DNA of 46,488 nucleotides from Streptomyces scabichelini (lineage in GTDB: Bacteria > Actinomycetota > Actinomycetes > Streptomycetales > Streptomycetaceae): contig NZ_JAAKZY010000069.1 of the NCBI RefSeq assembly GCF_011045015.1, forward strand, positions 1 to 46,488. The letters run 5' to 3'. The translations under genes and the position numbers were made by a program. Below, piece by piece: positions 15,573 to 23,766 of this stretch. Positions within the stretch are counted from its first letter, which is position 1; each line of letters starts with the position of its first letter. A model generated the notes under the pieces. That model was not told the DNA's origin. It made no database searches and was given only the letters and a program-made list of their open reading frames with translations.

Positions 15573-17264
15573 AACCGCGCTCCGCAGTTCCGCCACGTCG
15601 ATCTGTTCCGTCTCGTCGTGCGCGGTCAGGTCGATGACCTGCTGACCGACACCACGGGACTCCTCGTCCGCCGGCTTGAACTGGGCCTCGGACTCGGCCT
15701 TGTGGAGAGCGAGCGCCTCCTGGCCCACCACGTCGGCGAGGTCCTCGTTCTGTACGGCCTCCAGCGCGGCCTGGGATACCTCCTGTTGCGTACCGAAGAA
15801 GTCGAACCCGCCCTCCACGGAGGGCCGCCGCGCGGGCGAGGTCGGTACGACCGCCACGGCCGTGGGCACGGTGAAGTGCCCGGAGGGAGGCACCGGCTTG
15901 GGGGCGGGCTTCAGAGCGGCTGCGATCGAGGGCGCGGCTGCGGAGGGGGTCGGCGCGGGGGCGTCAGCCGGTGCGGGCCCGTCGGCCGGCGCGGACGGCT
16001 GCGCGGTCTCGTCGGCCCGCGTGCGCGTCCTGGCCTGCCCAGGCGTCCCGGACTGCGTGGGCGTCGGTGTGGTCACGGCGGCCGTGCGCTCATGACCGCC
16101 GACCGCCTCGGACTTCCCCTGCGTCGCCTCACCCTCCTGCCCGGCCTCGCCCGTCGCGGGGGCCTTCTTGCGAGAGCCGCCGTTCGGTGAACCGCCCGGC
16201 GCGGGAACGGCCTTTCCCGGCCCGCCCCCCGTGGGCCCGCCCTTCCCAGGACCGCCCGCCGGAGGCGCACCCTTCGGCGCACCGCCCTTCACGGGGGCAC
16301 TGCCGGCAGAACCACCCTTCACCGGGCCACCCTTCACCAGGTCGCCCTTAGCCAAGTCCCCCTTAGCCGGGTCGCCCTTCGTCGAGTTGCTCTGCCCGGG
16401 CTCGTCCGTTGCCGAACCACCCTTCGTGGAGCCGCTCTTCGGGGACGTGGATTCCACGGCCTGGTCCGCCGCCGAACCGCCCTTCGTGGAGCCGCTCTTC
16501 GGGGACTCCCTCTCCAGGGGCGCGTCCACCGCCGAATCGCCCGCCGTGGCCCCGTCCACCACCGCAGAAGGACCGTCCGCGTCCTGCGAACCGTCCTCCG
16601 TCGGGGCATCCGCCCAAGGCGCGCCCTCGGCCAGGCGAGCGGCGTTCGCTGCCGCCAGCCGGTCCAACGCCGCGTTGGCCTTGGCGTACAGAACCGAAGC
16701 CGCGGCACGGGCGGCCGGAGCCGAATCCGCCACCTCCGCGACGGCAGGAACCGGGTCCTCGGTCACCGCCTCCGCCGAAGCCGGCGCAGGCAACGCACGA
16801 GCCGGAGTCGTCGCCTCTATGGCGAGGAGCCGACGGCCCTCCAGGGCGCTGGCCCGCTCCGTCTCCGCCGTGGCGTACCGCCGCAGCAGGGCGGCGTGTT
16901 CGTTGCGCAGCCCTTGCAGCTCCGCCCGCTTCTCGCGGAGCCGGTGCTCCAGCTTGGTGCGCAGCTCGCGCGACTCGTCGAGGTCGGTCTCGAGCTCGGC
17001 GATCCGCTCCTCGTGGCGCCACTCGTCGCTCGCACGCGCGCGCGTGAGGTCCGCGACGCGCTTGCCCGCGGACACGTCCCAGTGGCGCATGACGATCGCG
17101 CCCACGACAGCCGTCGCCGCGGCGCCCGCGGCCAGCCCGCGGAGCACCCACGCTTCCGAGAACAACCAGGGCCCCGCGGCACAGACGAGCGAGACGCCTG
17201 CGATCGCCGAGGGGGGCAGCAGCCGGTGCAGAGGTGGGGAATGGCGGTGACGTCCACGTGGCAT
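15567..17264 (-). CDS. Repeat-rich coiled-coil membrane protein, unknown function
   Basis: A 565-residue protein of modular, low-complexity composition. Two hydrophobic segments (about residues 18-58) anchor it. Residues 65-145 form a charged coiled coil (ADLTRARASDEWRHEERIAE, LEHRLREKRAELQGLRNEHA). A long middle (about 240-370) is rich in Lys, Gly, Ser and Pro, with repeats such as SPKSGSTKGGSA (twice) and KGDLAKGDLVKGG. The C-terminal 80 residues are more ordered (GGFDFFGTQQEVSQAALEAV, ENEDLADVVGQEAL-like), suggesting a conserved functional end. No enzyme motif was seen. Possibly a cell-envelope or chromosome-associated scaffold, but that is a guess. It is convergent with the PH genes. Confidence 0.78.
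   Translation of the reverse strand: MPRGRHRHSPPLHRLLPPSAIAGVSLVCAAGPWLFSEAWVLRGLAAGAAATAVVGAIVMRHWDVSAGKRVADLTRARASDEWRHEERIAELETDLDESRELRTKLEHRLREKRAELQGLRNEHAALLRRYATAETERASALEGRRLLAIEATTPARALPAPASAEAVTEDPVPAVAEVADSAPAARAAASVLYAKANAALDRLAAANAARLAEGAPWADAPTEDGSQDADGPSAVVDGATAGDSAVDAPLERESPKSGSTKGGSAADQAVESTSPKSGSTKGGSATDEPGQSNSTKGDPAKGDLAKGDLVKGGPVKGGSAGSAPVKGGAPKGAPPAGGPGKGGPTGGGPGKAVPAPGGSPNGGSRKKAPATGEAGQEGEATQGKSEAVGGHERTAAVTTPTPTQSGTPGQARTRTRADETAQPSAPADGPAPADAPAPTPSAAAPSIAAALKPAPKPVPPSGHFTVPTAVAVVPTSPARRPSVEGGFDFFGTQQEVSQAALEAVQNEDLADVVGQEALALHKAESEAQFKPADEESRGVGQQVIDLTAHDETEQIDVAELRSAVS
16411..16506 (-). repeat. Direct repeat coding for the SPKSGSTKGGSA motif
   Basis: Two 36-nt units (16411-16446 and 16471-16506) lie exactly 60 bp apart and match at 35 positions. 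They keep the reading frame of the surrounding gene. Confidence 0.9.
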
Positions 17265-17359
17265 GGCCAGAAACTTACCGCGCGTAGGCGAATCTTGGAG
17301 CCCCGCCCCGTAAAAACCCAGCCATCACGGAGGATTCGTTCCGCCTCACGACTCGGCAA

Positions 17360-17559
17360 TCACGTCGACGGGCGCTCCTCGACTGCGTCGGCTATCTCCT
17401 TGCCGCCCGCATCCTTGGCATTCACAACCGGAAGCACGTTGTCCGCGACGGGCGGAAGGGCCGCGTCTCGCATTCGTCAGGTTGCGGATCGAGGAATTCC
17501 CCGAGCGTCGCCGCGTATTCGGGGATGACGTCGATCGCGCCCTTCTCCAACTGCGGTTC
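17360..17559 (-). pseudogene. Relic of an osmoprotectant ABC transporter binding protein
   Basis: The 362-bp gap between flanking genes holds a decayed coding stretch. One frame reads QLEKGAIDVIPEYAATLGEFL, typical of glycine-betaine/choline-binding lipoproteins of the OpuAC/OsmF type. Further on, a different frame reads LPPVADNVLPVVNAKDAGG, resembling the C-terminal part of the same family, and ends at a TGA (17360-17362). The frame change falls near 17460-17480 with an apparent internal deletion. No start or N-terminal domain remains, and no permease or ATPase genes lie nearby. Recognition is by eye, so treat the family as probable. Confidence 0.55.
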
Positions 17560-17597
17560 TTGAAGGGCTCTCCCGGCTGAGGCCGGGAGATTCCCAC
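17560..17597 (-). mobile_element. Solo IS200/IS605-like right end
   Basis: On the minus strand a 9-bp perfect hairpin (17569-17577 with 17582-17590, loop of 4) preceded by GGGAA and followed by GCCCTTCAA has the layout of IS200/IS605 right ends and of the 3' end of TnpB guide RNAs. Homology to the transporter gene begins immediately after TTCAA. No tnpA or tnpB remains in the window, so this is a scar or an independent look-alike. Confidence 0.45.
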
Positions 17598-17626
17598 CCG
17601 CCCGAACACCCGTCACCCGTCACCGG

Positions 17627-18754
17627 TCACCGGTCGTCGAGCCGCCCGCTGATCCACTGAAGCGCGGCCGGGATCTCGCGTCGCCAGGTGTTGAAGTTGT
17701 GGCCGCCGCTGTCGAGGATGATCGACGAGATCCGCGTCGGCTGCTTCGCCTTCACCAGGTCGATGAACCTCAGCGTCTCCTTGTAGTTCTTCTCCCCGTG
17801 CTTGCTGCTGCTGACCAGCAGCGAGGTGTCCGGTGCGGGCCTGTGCTTCAGGTACCACATCAGGTCGGCGCTCTTCCTCAGTTCCTTGTCGCCCTGGAAG
17901 AGATCGCCCGTGGTCGGGTCGATCGGTGCCCTGTAGTAGGGCGAAAGGCCCGCTCCGGCGGCGTACGTCTCCGGGTGGTGGATCGCGAGCTTCAGCGCGC
18001 AGTAACCGCCCGTGGAATCACCGATGATTCCCCAGCTCCCGGGCTTTTTGCCCACCCTGTAGTGGGCCGATACGGCCTCGGGCAGGTCCTTGGCGAAAAA
18101 CGTCTCGGTCTGCGGGCCGCCGGGGATGTCCACGCACTCGGTGTCGCGCGGCGGCGCCACCGTCGGCCGCATCATGACCAGGATCATCGGCTGGGCCGTC
18201 CCGGTCCTGGCCAGCCCGTGGGCGGTCTGCGGATAGTGCAGGCCCTTGATGAGGGCCTCGGCGGTGCCGGGGTAGCCGGTGAGCACGGTGGCGGCCGGGA
18301 AACTGCGGGTGCGGTACTGCGGCTGGAAGTACTCCGGCGGCAGATAGACGTACGCGGGGGTCGCGATGTGCGTCCGCCGGCCCACGATGTCGACCTTCTG
18401 GATCTGGCCGCCGACCTGCGGCCGCGCACCTCCGGCCACGTTCACCTGCTGGGTGTCGACGACCTGGAGCGGGCCGCCCGAGTTTTCGCCGGTGTCGTGA
18501 TCGACCACCACGCCCTGGCCCGACTCCTGGCCGAAGAGGTCGGCCCAACTGGCGTAGAACCCGAAAGCCTGGTTGGCGGCGAGGCCGACCGACGCGAAGA
18601 TCAGGACCTGGGTGGCCAGCAGAAGGCTGATCCGCCCTGAAACGGCACGCCAGTTGCGGCGTGCGAGCCGCGGCCAGAACCACACCGTGCCGACGAACAG
18701 CAGCACCGCGCAGAGCACTGTGAGTGCCAGCATCTTGTCGCTCGTGAGACCCAT
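17627..18754 (-). CDS. Membrane-anchored esterase (antigen 85/FrmB-like alpha/beta hydrolase)
   Basis: About 375 residues from the ATG at 18754, chosen for the AGGA seven nt upstream; longer starts reach 18907. Two N-terminal hydrophobic segments (residues about 8-28 and 40-62) anchor it, leaving the catalytic domain outside the cell. The esterase domain (PF00756 type) has the nucleophile elbow IGDSTGGYCALK with the serine of GDSTGG. A later Asp follows, and the His lies in GGHNFNTWRREIP. FPAATVLTGYPGT and LGLSPYYRAP-like blocks match the antigen 85/mycolyltransferase fold. Substrate unknown; polysaccharide or lipid ester cleavage or transfer is plausible. It is divergent from the MprF-like gene. 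Confidence 0.87.
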   Translation of the reverse strand: MGLTSDKMLALTVLCAVLLFVGTVWFWPRLARRNWRAVSGRISLLLATQVLIFASVGLAANQAFGFYASWADLFGQESGQGVVVDHDTGENSGGPLQVVDTQQVNVAGGARPQVGGQIQKVDIVGRRTHIATPAYVYLPPEYFQPQYRTRSFPAATVLTGYPGTAEALIKGLHYPQTAHGLARTGTAQPMILVMMRPTVAPPRDTECVDIPGGPQTETFFAKDLPEAVSAHYRVGKKPGSWGIIGDSTGGYCALKLAIHHPETYAAGAGLSPYYRAPIDPTTGDLFQGDKELRKSADLMWYLKHRPAPDTSLLVSSSKHGEKNYKETLRFIDLVKAKQPTRISSIILDSGGHNFNTWRREIPAALQWISGRLDDR

Positions 18755-18967
18755 GGGCTGTCCTGCCTGCGCTTTCCGTCCAAGGCCGCCGCCGCATCCG
18801 CCGCCGCATCCGTCACAGCGCGTTGCCAGGGCTTGCCTTGCCCTTTGACATGGTTTTCCGAAGCCGAGTGAACCTGGCTCCTCCAGGCACCGTCCTAGAG
18901 GGCGCAATGTCGCCGGATGCCGGAAATGGCACTGGTTTCAAGGTCTCTCTCAGAAGTACGGGATGCG

Positions 18968-20881
18968 ATGTCTGTCAGGATTGATGGAGAAAAGTCGGCC
19001 GGGGTTCCGGACCGGACGGGCCGACTGCGGCGCGTACTCCGCGGTCCGCGCCCCGAGGCCGTCCCCACCCTGGTCGCCAGGGCCTGCACCCTTGTGGGGC
19101 TTCTGGACATCGCCGCGGGCGTCTTCCCGCGCTTCCGGCACAGCCGGATGCACACGCTCGCCGAGGTGCTGCCGGGCGCGCTGGGCCCGTTCGCCGCCGC
19201 CCTGGCGCTCAGCGCGGGCGTCCTGCTGCTGCTCCTGGCCCACGGTCTGCGCCGCCGCAAACGGAGGGCGTGGCGGGCGGCCGTGATCCTCCTGCCGGCC
19301 GGTGCCATCGCGCAGTTCACCTACCGGCACTCGCTCATCGGCGTCCTCATATCGCTGGCGCTGCTCGCGCCGCTGCTGCGCCACCGCGATGAATTCTCGG
19401 CACTGCCCGATCCCCGCAGCCGCTGGCGCGCGCTCGCCAACTTCGTGCTCATGGGCGCCGGTTCGCTCCTTCTCGGCCTGGTCATCGTCAGCGTCCACCC
19501 GAACCGCATGGTCGGCGACCCGAGTCTCGCGGACCGCATCAGCCATGTGGTGTACGGCATGTTCGGCTTCGAGGGCCCGGTCGACTACCAGGGCAACACG
19601 TCCTCGACGGTGGCCTTCTCGCTCGGCGCGCTCGGCCTGCTCACCGCCCTCACCACGATCTACCTGGCCTTCCGCCCGGAACACCCCGCCGCGCGCCTCA
19701 CCGAGGAGGACGAGGCGCGGCTGCGGGCGCTCCTGGAGAAGCACGGCGGACGTGACTCGCTCGGCCACTTCGCGCTGCGCCGCGACAAGGCGGTCGTCTT
19801 CTCGCCCAGCGGGAAGGCGGCGGTGACGTACCGCGTCGTCTCCGGAGTGATGCTCGCCAGCGGCGACCCGATCGGCGACGTCGAGGCCTGGCCCGGAGCG
19901 ATCGAGCGCTTCATGGACGAGGCGAAGGCCCACTCCTGGACGCCCGCCGTCATGGGCTGCTCCGAGACGGGCGGCGAGGTCTGGACGCGGGAAACCGGCC
20001 TCGACGCCCTCGAACTGGGCGACGAGGCGGTGGTGGATGTCGCGGATTTCTCCCTGGCCGGGCGCGCGATGCGGAACGTGCGCCAGATGGTGAAGCGCAT
20101 CGAGCGGGCCGGTTACGAGACCCGGGTTCGGCGCGTCCGTGACCTGGGCGACAGTGAGCTGGAGCGGATACGGCGCGCCGCTGAGGACTGGCGTGGCACG
20201 GACACCGAGCGCGGCTTCTCCATGGCGCTGGGCCGCATCGGCGACACGGCCGACGGGGACTGCGTCATCGCCACGGCGCACAGAATTGAAGGGGCGGCGC
20301 GATGGGGGTCCCCCCAGGCGTTCAGCTCTGGGGGAGCCTCGGGTAGGGCGGTGGTGGGAGACGGGCGGGCCGACGCCGAGCCCGGCCCGTACGGCGACCT
20401 GAAGGCCGTACTCCACTTCGTCCCGTGGGGCACGGACGGCGTTTCGCTCGACCTGATGCGCCGCGACCGCGCGGCCGATCCCGGCATGAACGAGCTCCTG
20501 ATCGTCGCCGCGCTCCAGGCGGCGCCCCGCCTGGGCGTGCGGCGGGTCTCGCTCAACTTCGCGATGTTCCGCTCGGCGCTGGCCCGCGGCGAGAAGATCG
20601 GCGCAGGACCGGTCCTGCGCGCCTGGCGCGGCCTGCTCGTCTTCCTCTCCCGCTGGTTCCAGATCGAGTCGCTCTACAAGTTCAACGCGAAGTTCCGCCC
20701 CCACTGGGAGCCCCGCTTCGTCGTGTACCGCTCCTCCCGCGACCTGCCGCGCATCGGCCTGGCGGCCATGCAGGCGGAGGGCTTCGTGAGCCTCGCGCTG
20801 CCGCGGGTACTGCGCCGCAGGCCGGCACCGTCGGCCCCGTGCGCGCACCGGGTGACGGAAAACGGCGTACGAGCGGCATAG
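18968..20881 (+). CDS. MprF/LysX-like DUF2156 membrane protein
   Basis: About 637 residues from the ATG at 18968; an ATG at 18917 is also in frame. The N-terminal 230 residues hold about six hydrophobic segments. The C-terminal half is the DUF2156 domain found in phosphatidylglycerol lysyltransferases and in the N-terminal part of LysX (SLGHFALRRDKAVVFSPSGK, VSGVMLASGDPIGD, MNELLIVAALQAAPRLGVRR). It likely transfers an aminoacyl group from tRNA to a lipid at the membrane, changing surface charge. No fused lysyl-tRNA synthetase is present. About 35 residues near 440-475 look inserted, encoded by a GC palindromic repeat. A 15-bp terminator hairpin follows. Confidence 0.85.
   Translation: MSVRIDGEKSAGVPDRTGRLRRVLRGPRPEAVPTLVARACTLVGLLDIAAGVFPRFRHSRMHTLAEVLPGALGPFAAALALSAGVLLLLLAHGLRRRKRRAWRAAVILLPAGAIAQFTYRHSLIGVLISLALLAPLLRHRDEFSALPDPRSRWRALANFVLMGAGSLLLGLVIVSVHPNRMVGDPSLADRISHVVYGMFGFEGPVDYQGNTSSTVAFSLGALGLLTALTTIYLAFRPEHPAARLTEEDEARLRALLEKHGGRDSLGHFALRRDKAVVFSPSGKAAVTYRVVSGVMLASGDPIGDVEAWPGAIERFMDEAKAHSWTPAVMGCSETGGEVWTRETGLDALELGDEAVVDVADFSLAGRAMRNVRQMVKRIERAGYETRVRRVRDLGDSELERIRRAAEDWRGTDTERGFSMALGRIGDTADGDCVIATAHRIEGAARWGSPQAFSSGGASGRAVVGDGRADAEPGPYGDLKAVLHFVPWGTDGVSLDLMRRDRAADPGMNELLIVAALQAAPRLGVRRVSLNFAMFRSALARGEKIGAGPVLRAWRGLLVFLSRWFQIESLYKFNAKFRPHWEPRFVVYRSSRDLPRIGLAAMQAEGFVSLALPRVLRRRPAPSAPCAHRVTENGVRAA
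20303..20334. repeat. GC palindromic repeat inside the MprF-like gene
   Basis: Contains GGGGGTCCCCC and the arms CCCCCAG (20311-20317) and CTGGGGG (20328-20334). I recognise this type from intergenic copies in Streptomyces genomes. Here it is translated in frame within the DUF2156 domain. Confidence 0.6.
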
Positions 20882-20885
20882 AGCA

Positions 20886-20937
20886 GGCCTGAGCGAGGGC
20901 TCCAACTCCCCCAAGCCCCGGGGCCCTCGCTCAGGCC
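20886..20937 (+). terminator. Strong terminator hairpin after the MprF-like gene
   Basis: Perfect 15-bp arms (20886-20900 and 20923-20937) with a 22-nt C-rich loop, starting 5 nt after the stop codon. It separates the MprF-like gene from folP. Confidence 0.85.
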
Positions 20938-21047
20938 GCGAAGCGGCCGGACAACCCCCGCCGGAGGCAACCCGCCACGGCCCAACACGACCCGCCCCGA
21001 CCCCCGTAGGCGAAACCAGCCCAACGCTGGAGGCCTACGCTGGTCGT

Positions 21048-21926
21048 ATGAGCACGAAGAGCGGGCGAGGCCAAGTGGCAGGGCTACCGGCATGGGATCG
21101 GTGCGCGGTCATGGGGGTGGTGAACGTGACGCCCGACTCCTTCTCGGACGGCGGCCGCTGGTTCGACACGACGGCCGCCGTCAAGCACGGTCTGGATCTG
21201 GTCGCAGAGGGCGCGGACCTGGTCGACGTCGGCGGTGAGTCCACCCGCCCCGGTGCCACCCGTGTCGACGAGGCGGAGGAGCTCAGGCGTGTCCTCCCGG
21301 TCGTACGCGGTCTGGCCTCCGAAGGCGTCACCGTCTCCGTCGACACGATGCGCGCCTCCGTCGCCGAACGGGCCCTCGCGGCGGGCGCCGCACTTGTCAA
21401 CGACGTCAGCGGCGGACTCGCCGACCCCGCGATGATCCCGGTCGTCGCGTCCGCGGGCGCCCCCTTCGTGGTCATGCACTGGCGCGGCTTCCTGGAGGGC
21501 GGAAACATCCGGGGGACGTACGAGGACGTTGTCTCCGAAGTCGTCGACGAGCTCCACGCGCGCGTGGAGGCCGTTCTGGCGGGGGGCATCGCCGCGGACC
21601 GCATCGTCGTCGACCCGGGCCTCGGCTTCTCCAAGCAGGCCGAGCACGACCTGACCCTCCTCGCCCACCTCGACCGCCTCCTGGCCATCGGCCACCCCGT
21701 ACTGGTCGCCGCGTCCCGCAAGCGGTTCCTCGGCCGCGTACTGGCCGGCCCGGAGGGCTCTCCGCCGCCCGCCAGGGAACGCGACGCGGCCACCGCCGCC
21801 GTCTCCGCGCTCGCCGCCCACCAGGGCGCGTGGGCGGTCCGCGTCCACGAGGTGCGGGCCACCGCCGACGCGGTCCGGGTCGCCCGGGCCGTGGAAGGCG
21901 CCCGGGCGGCAGAGGGAGCCCAGTGA
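21048..21926 (+). CDS. folP: Dihydropteroate synthase
   Basis: A 292-residue TIM-barrel enzyme joining 6-hydroxymethyl-dihydropterin pyrophosphate to p-aminobenzoate; the sulfonamide target. Signatures: MGVVNVTPDSFSDGG (loop 1), LVDVGGESTRPGATRVDEAE (loop 2), INDVSGG-type LVNDVSGGLAD, and DPGLGFSKQAEHDL. The lysine/arginine phosphate site ASRKRFLGRVL is present. TACGCT lies 6 nt before the ATG without a clear ribosome-binding site, so the message may be leaderless. It heads the folate unit and its stop overlaps the next start (GTGA). Confidence 0.95.
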   Translation: MSTKSGRGQVAGLPAWDRCAVMGVVNVTPDSFSDGGRWFDTTAAVKHGLDLVAEGADLVDVGGESTRPGATRVDEAEELRRVLPVVRGLASEGVTVSVDTMRASVAERALAAGAALVNDVSGGLADPAMIPVVASAGAPFVVMHWRGFLEGGNIRGTYEDVVSEVVDELHARVEAVLAGGIAADRIVVDPGLGFSKQAEHDLTLLAHLDRLLAIGHPVLVAASRKRFLGRVLAGPEGSPPPARERDAATAAVSALAAHQGAWAVRVHEVRATADAVRVARAVEGARAAEGAQ

Positions 21927-22453
21927 GCGCACCCCGCACCGACGTCGAAGAGGTCGCACGCGCCAACACCGCCTTCTACGAAGCGATGGAACGTGGCGAC
22001 TTCGAAGAGCTGTCGACGCTCTGGCTCGCCCCCATGGACATCGACGGAGCCGAACACACCACGGACACGGACCCCGAGGACCCCGACGAAACCGCCGACC
22101 GGGGCGCCGAGGTCTCCTGCGTCCACCCCGGCTGGCCCGTCCTGACCGGCCGCGGCGAGGTTCTCCGCTCGTACGCGCTGATCATGGCGAACACCGACTA
22201 CATCCAGTTCTTCCTGACGGACGTGCACGTATCCGTCATCTCCGACACCGCCCTGGTGACCTGCACCGAGAACATCCTCAGCGGCGGCCCGGCCCCGGAG
22301 GACAGCGACGAACTCGGGCCGCTCGTAGGACAGCTCGTCGTCGCCACGAATGTGTTCCGTCGCACTTCGGAGGGCTGGAAGCTGTGGTCGCACCACGCCT
22401 CCCCGGTATTGGCCGAATCCGGCGAGGAAGAGACCGACGATTCCCCCTCCTGA
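21923..22453 (+). CDS. SnoaL-like/NTF2-fold protein in the folate cluster
   Basis: About 176 residues from the GTG at 21923, which overlaps the folP stop. The fold is nuclear-transport-factor-2-like (SnoaL_3): ARANTAFYEAMERGDFEELS, WLAPMDIDGAEHTT-like, HPGWPVLTGRGEVLRSYALI, VVATNVFRRTSEGWKLWSHH. Such domains form a cone-shaped pocket used by isomerases, cyclases and dehydratases, or bind ligands without catalysis. The tight coupling to folP suggests a role in folate metabolism, but no function is known to me. The C-terminal 20 residues are acidic. Confidence 0.85.
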   Translation: MSAPRTDVEEVARANTAFYEAMERGDFEELSTLWLAPMDIDGAEHTTDTDPEDPDETADRGAEVSCVHPGWPVLTGRGEVLRSYALIMANTDYIQFFLTDVHVSVISDTALVTCTENILSGGPAPEDSDELGPLVGQLVVATNVFRRTSEGWKLWSHHASPVLAESGEEETDDSPS

Positions 22454-22564
22454 GTGGGTAGGGGCCAAGTAACGGTTGGGATCGCGGGCCTCTGGGTATG
22501 GGCGGCTACCAGCCCGTGAGCCGCCGTGTCCCGCCAGAAGAACAGTCGATGAACCCTCCTGACC

Positions 22565-22593
22565 CCCGCCCGAGCCGAGCCCTCGTGGGCGGG
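22565..22593 (+). terminator. Imperfect hairpin upstream of folB
   Basis: CCCGCCC (22565-22571) pairs with GGGCGGG (22587-22593), with three more inner pairs beyond a 2-nt bulge. It lies 110 bp after the SnoaL-like gene and may end the folP unit. The rest of 22454-22688 shows nothing else clear. Confidence 0.4.
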
Positions 22594-22688
22594 CGTTGTC
22601 AGTGTTCGCAGGTAGATTCGGCTGAGGCCGGTGTGCTGACGACAGGTGGCAGGGACCGCCGTTACCGACGATTGCAGGAGTGATTCGC

Positions 22689-23048
22689 GTGGATCGTGTC
22701 GCGCTGCGCGGCCTGAAGGCCCGCGGGCACCACGGTGTCTTTCCCAAGGAACGCGAAGAGGGCCAGACCTTCATCGTGGACCTCGCGCTGGGCCTGGACA
22801 CCCGGCCCGCCGCGGCCGACGACGACCTGGCGAAGACGGTGCACTACGGCATCGTGGCGGAGGAGGTCGTGGCCGTCGTCGAGGGCGAGCCCGTCGATCT
22901 CATCGAAACGCTCGCCGAACGCATCGCCCAGACGTGTCTGAAACACGACGGGGTCCTGGAGGTCGAGGTCTGCGTCCACAAACCGGACGCACCGATCACC
23001 GTGCCCTTCGACGACGTGACCGTCACCATCACCCGGAGCCGAGTATGA
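22689..23048 (+). CDS. folB: Dihydroneopterin aldolase
   Basis: About 119 residues. The GTG at 22689 is preferred over one at 22680 because AGGAG precedes it by 8 nt. It converts dihydroneopterin to 6-hydroxymethyl-dihydropterin. Motifs: LRGLKARGHHGVFPKEREEG with the pterin-site residues, TVHYGIVAEEV, and the catalytic-region LIETLAERIAQTCL, with KPDAPITVPFDDV near the C-terminus. Usual length for the family. Its stop overlaps the folK start (ATGA), consistent with coupled synthesis of consecutive pathway enzymes. Confidence 0.95.
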   Translation: MDRVALRGLKARGHHGVFPKEREEGQTFIVDLALGLDTRPAAADDDLAKTVHYGIVAEEVVAVVEGEPVDLIETLAERIAQTCLKHDGVLEVEVCVHKPDAPITVPFDDVTVTITRSRV

Positions 23049-23656
23049 CTGCCTCGTTGACCGAGGGTCACAGCGACCCGACCGTACAGCCGGTGCCCGC
23101 CTCCGTCGTGGAACGAGTGGATGCCGCCGACACCACCCTGAGCAATCCGAAACGCGCCGTGCTCTCCCTCGGCTCGAACCTCGGCAACCGCCTGGAGACG
23201 CTCCAGGGCGCCGTCGACGCCCTGGAGGACACACCCGGCGTACGCGTCAAGGCGGTCTCTCCGGTGTACGAGACGGAGCCCTGGGGCGTGGAGCCGGGCA
23301 GCCAGCCGACGTACTTCAACGCGATCGTCGTCCTGCGCACGACCCTCCCCCCGTCCTCCCTCCTGGAGCGGGCGCACGCGGTCGAGGAGGCCTTCCACCG
23401 CGTACGGGACGAGCGCTGGGGGCCCCGCACGATCGACGTGGACATCGTCGCGTACGCCGATGAGGTCTCCGACGACCCGGAACTCACACTCCCCCACCCG
23501 CGTGCGCACGAGCGGGCCTTCGTCCTCGCGCCCTGGCACGACGTGGAGCCGGACGCCCAGCTTCCGGGCCTCGGCCCGGTGGTCCACCTCCTGGCAGGCG
23601 TCCCCCGAGACGGTGTCGCACCCCGAGCCGATCTGGAACTACGGCTGCCCGAGTAG
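23045..23656 (+). CDS. folK: 2-amino-4-hydroxy-6-hydroxymethyldihydropteridine diphosphokinase
   Basis: HPPK, about 203 residues, transfers pyrophosphate from ATP to hydroxymethyl-dihydropterin, producing the substrate of FolP. The conserved core begins near residue 37 with AVLSLGSNLGNRLETL and continues with VSPVYETEPWGV, YFNAIVVLRT and RWGPRTIDVDIVAY with the magnesium-binding aspartates; HPRAHERAFVLAPW ends the domain. The first 36 residues are an extension without family similarity. It overlaps folB by 4 nt. Confidence 0.95.
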   Translation: MTASLTEGHSDPTVQPVPASVVERVDAADTTLSNPKRAVLSLGSNLGNRLETLQGAVDALEDTPGVRVKAVSPVYETEPWGVEPGSQPTYFNAIVVLRTTLPPSSLLERAHAVEEAFHRVRDERWGPRTIDVDIVAYADEVSDDPELTLPHPRAHERAFVLAPWHDVEPDAQLPGLGPVVHLLAGVPRDGVAPRADLELRLPE

Positions 23657-23766
23657 TCGTTAAGGTCTACCGGACCATGATTTAGGACGGACCACAGAAG
23701 CCGGTGGTCTTCTCGGTGATCCCGAGCGATCTCCCGAGTGATCTCCGGCAGCGACGAAGGGGCATC

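Noticed and set aside
15425..15637. Plus-strand frame with Cys-Pro-Pro-Thr-Ser hexapeptide repeats, tempting as a repetitive RiPP precursor
   Set aside because: It is generated by an 18-bp array at a convergent junction, lacks a ribosome-binding site and has no modification genes nearby.
22680..22688. GTG at 22680 as the folB start
   Set aside because: It lies within the AGGAG region that correctly spaces the GTG at 22689.
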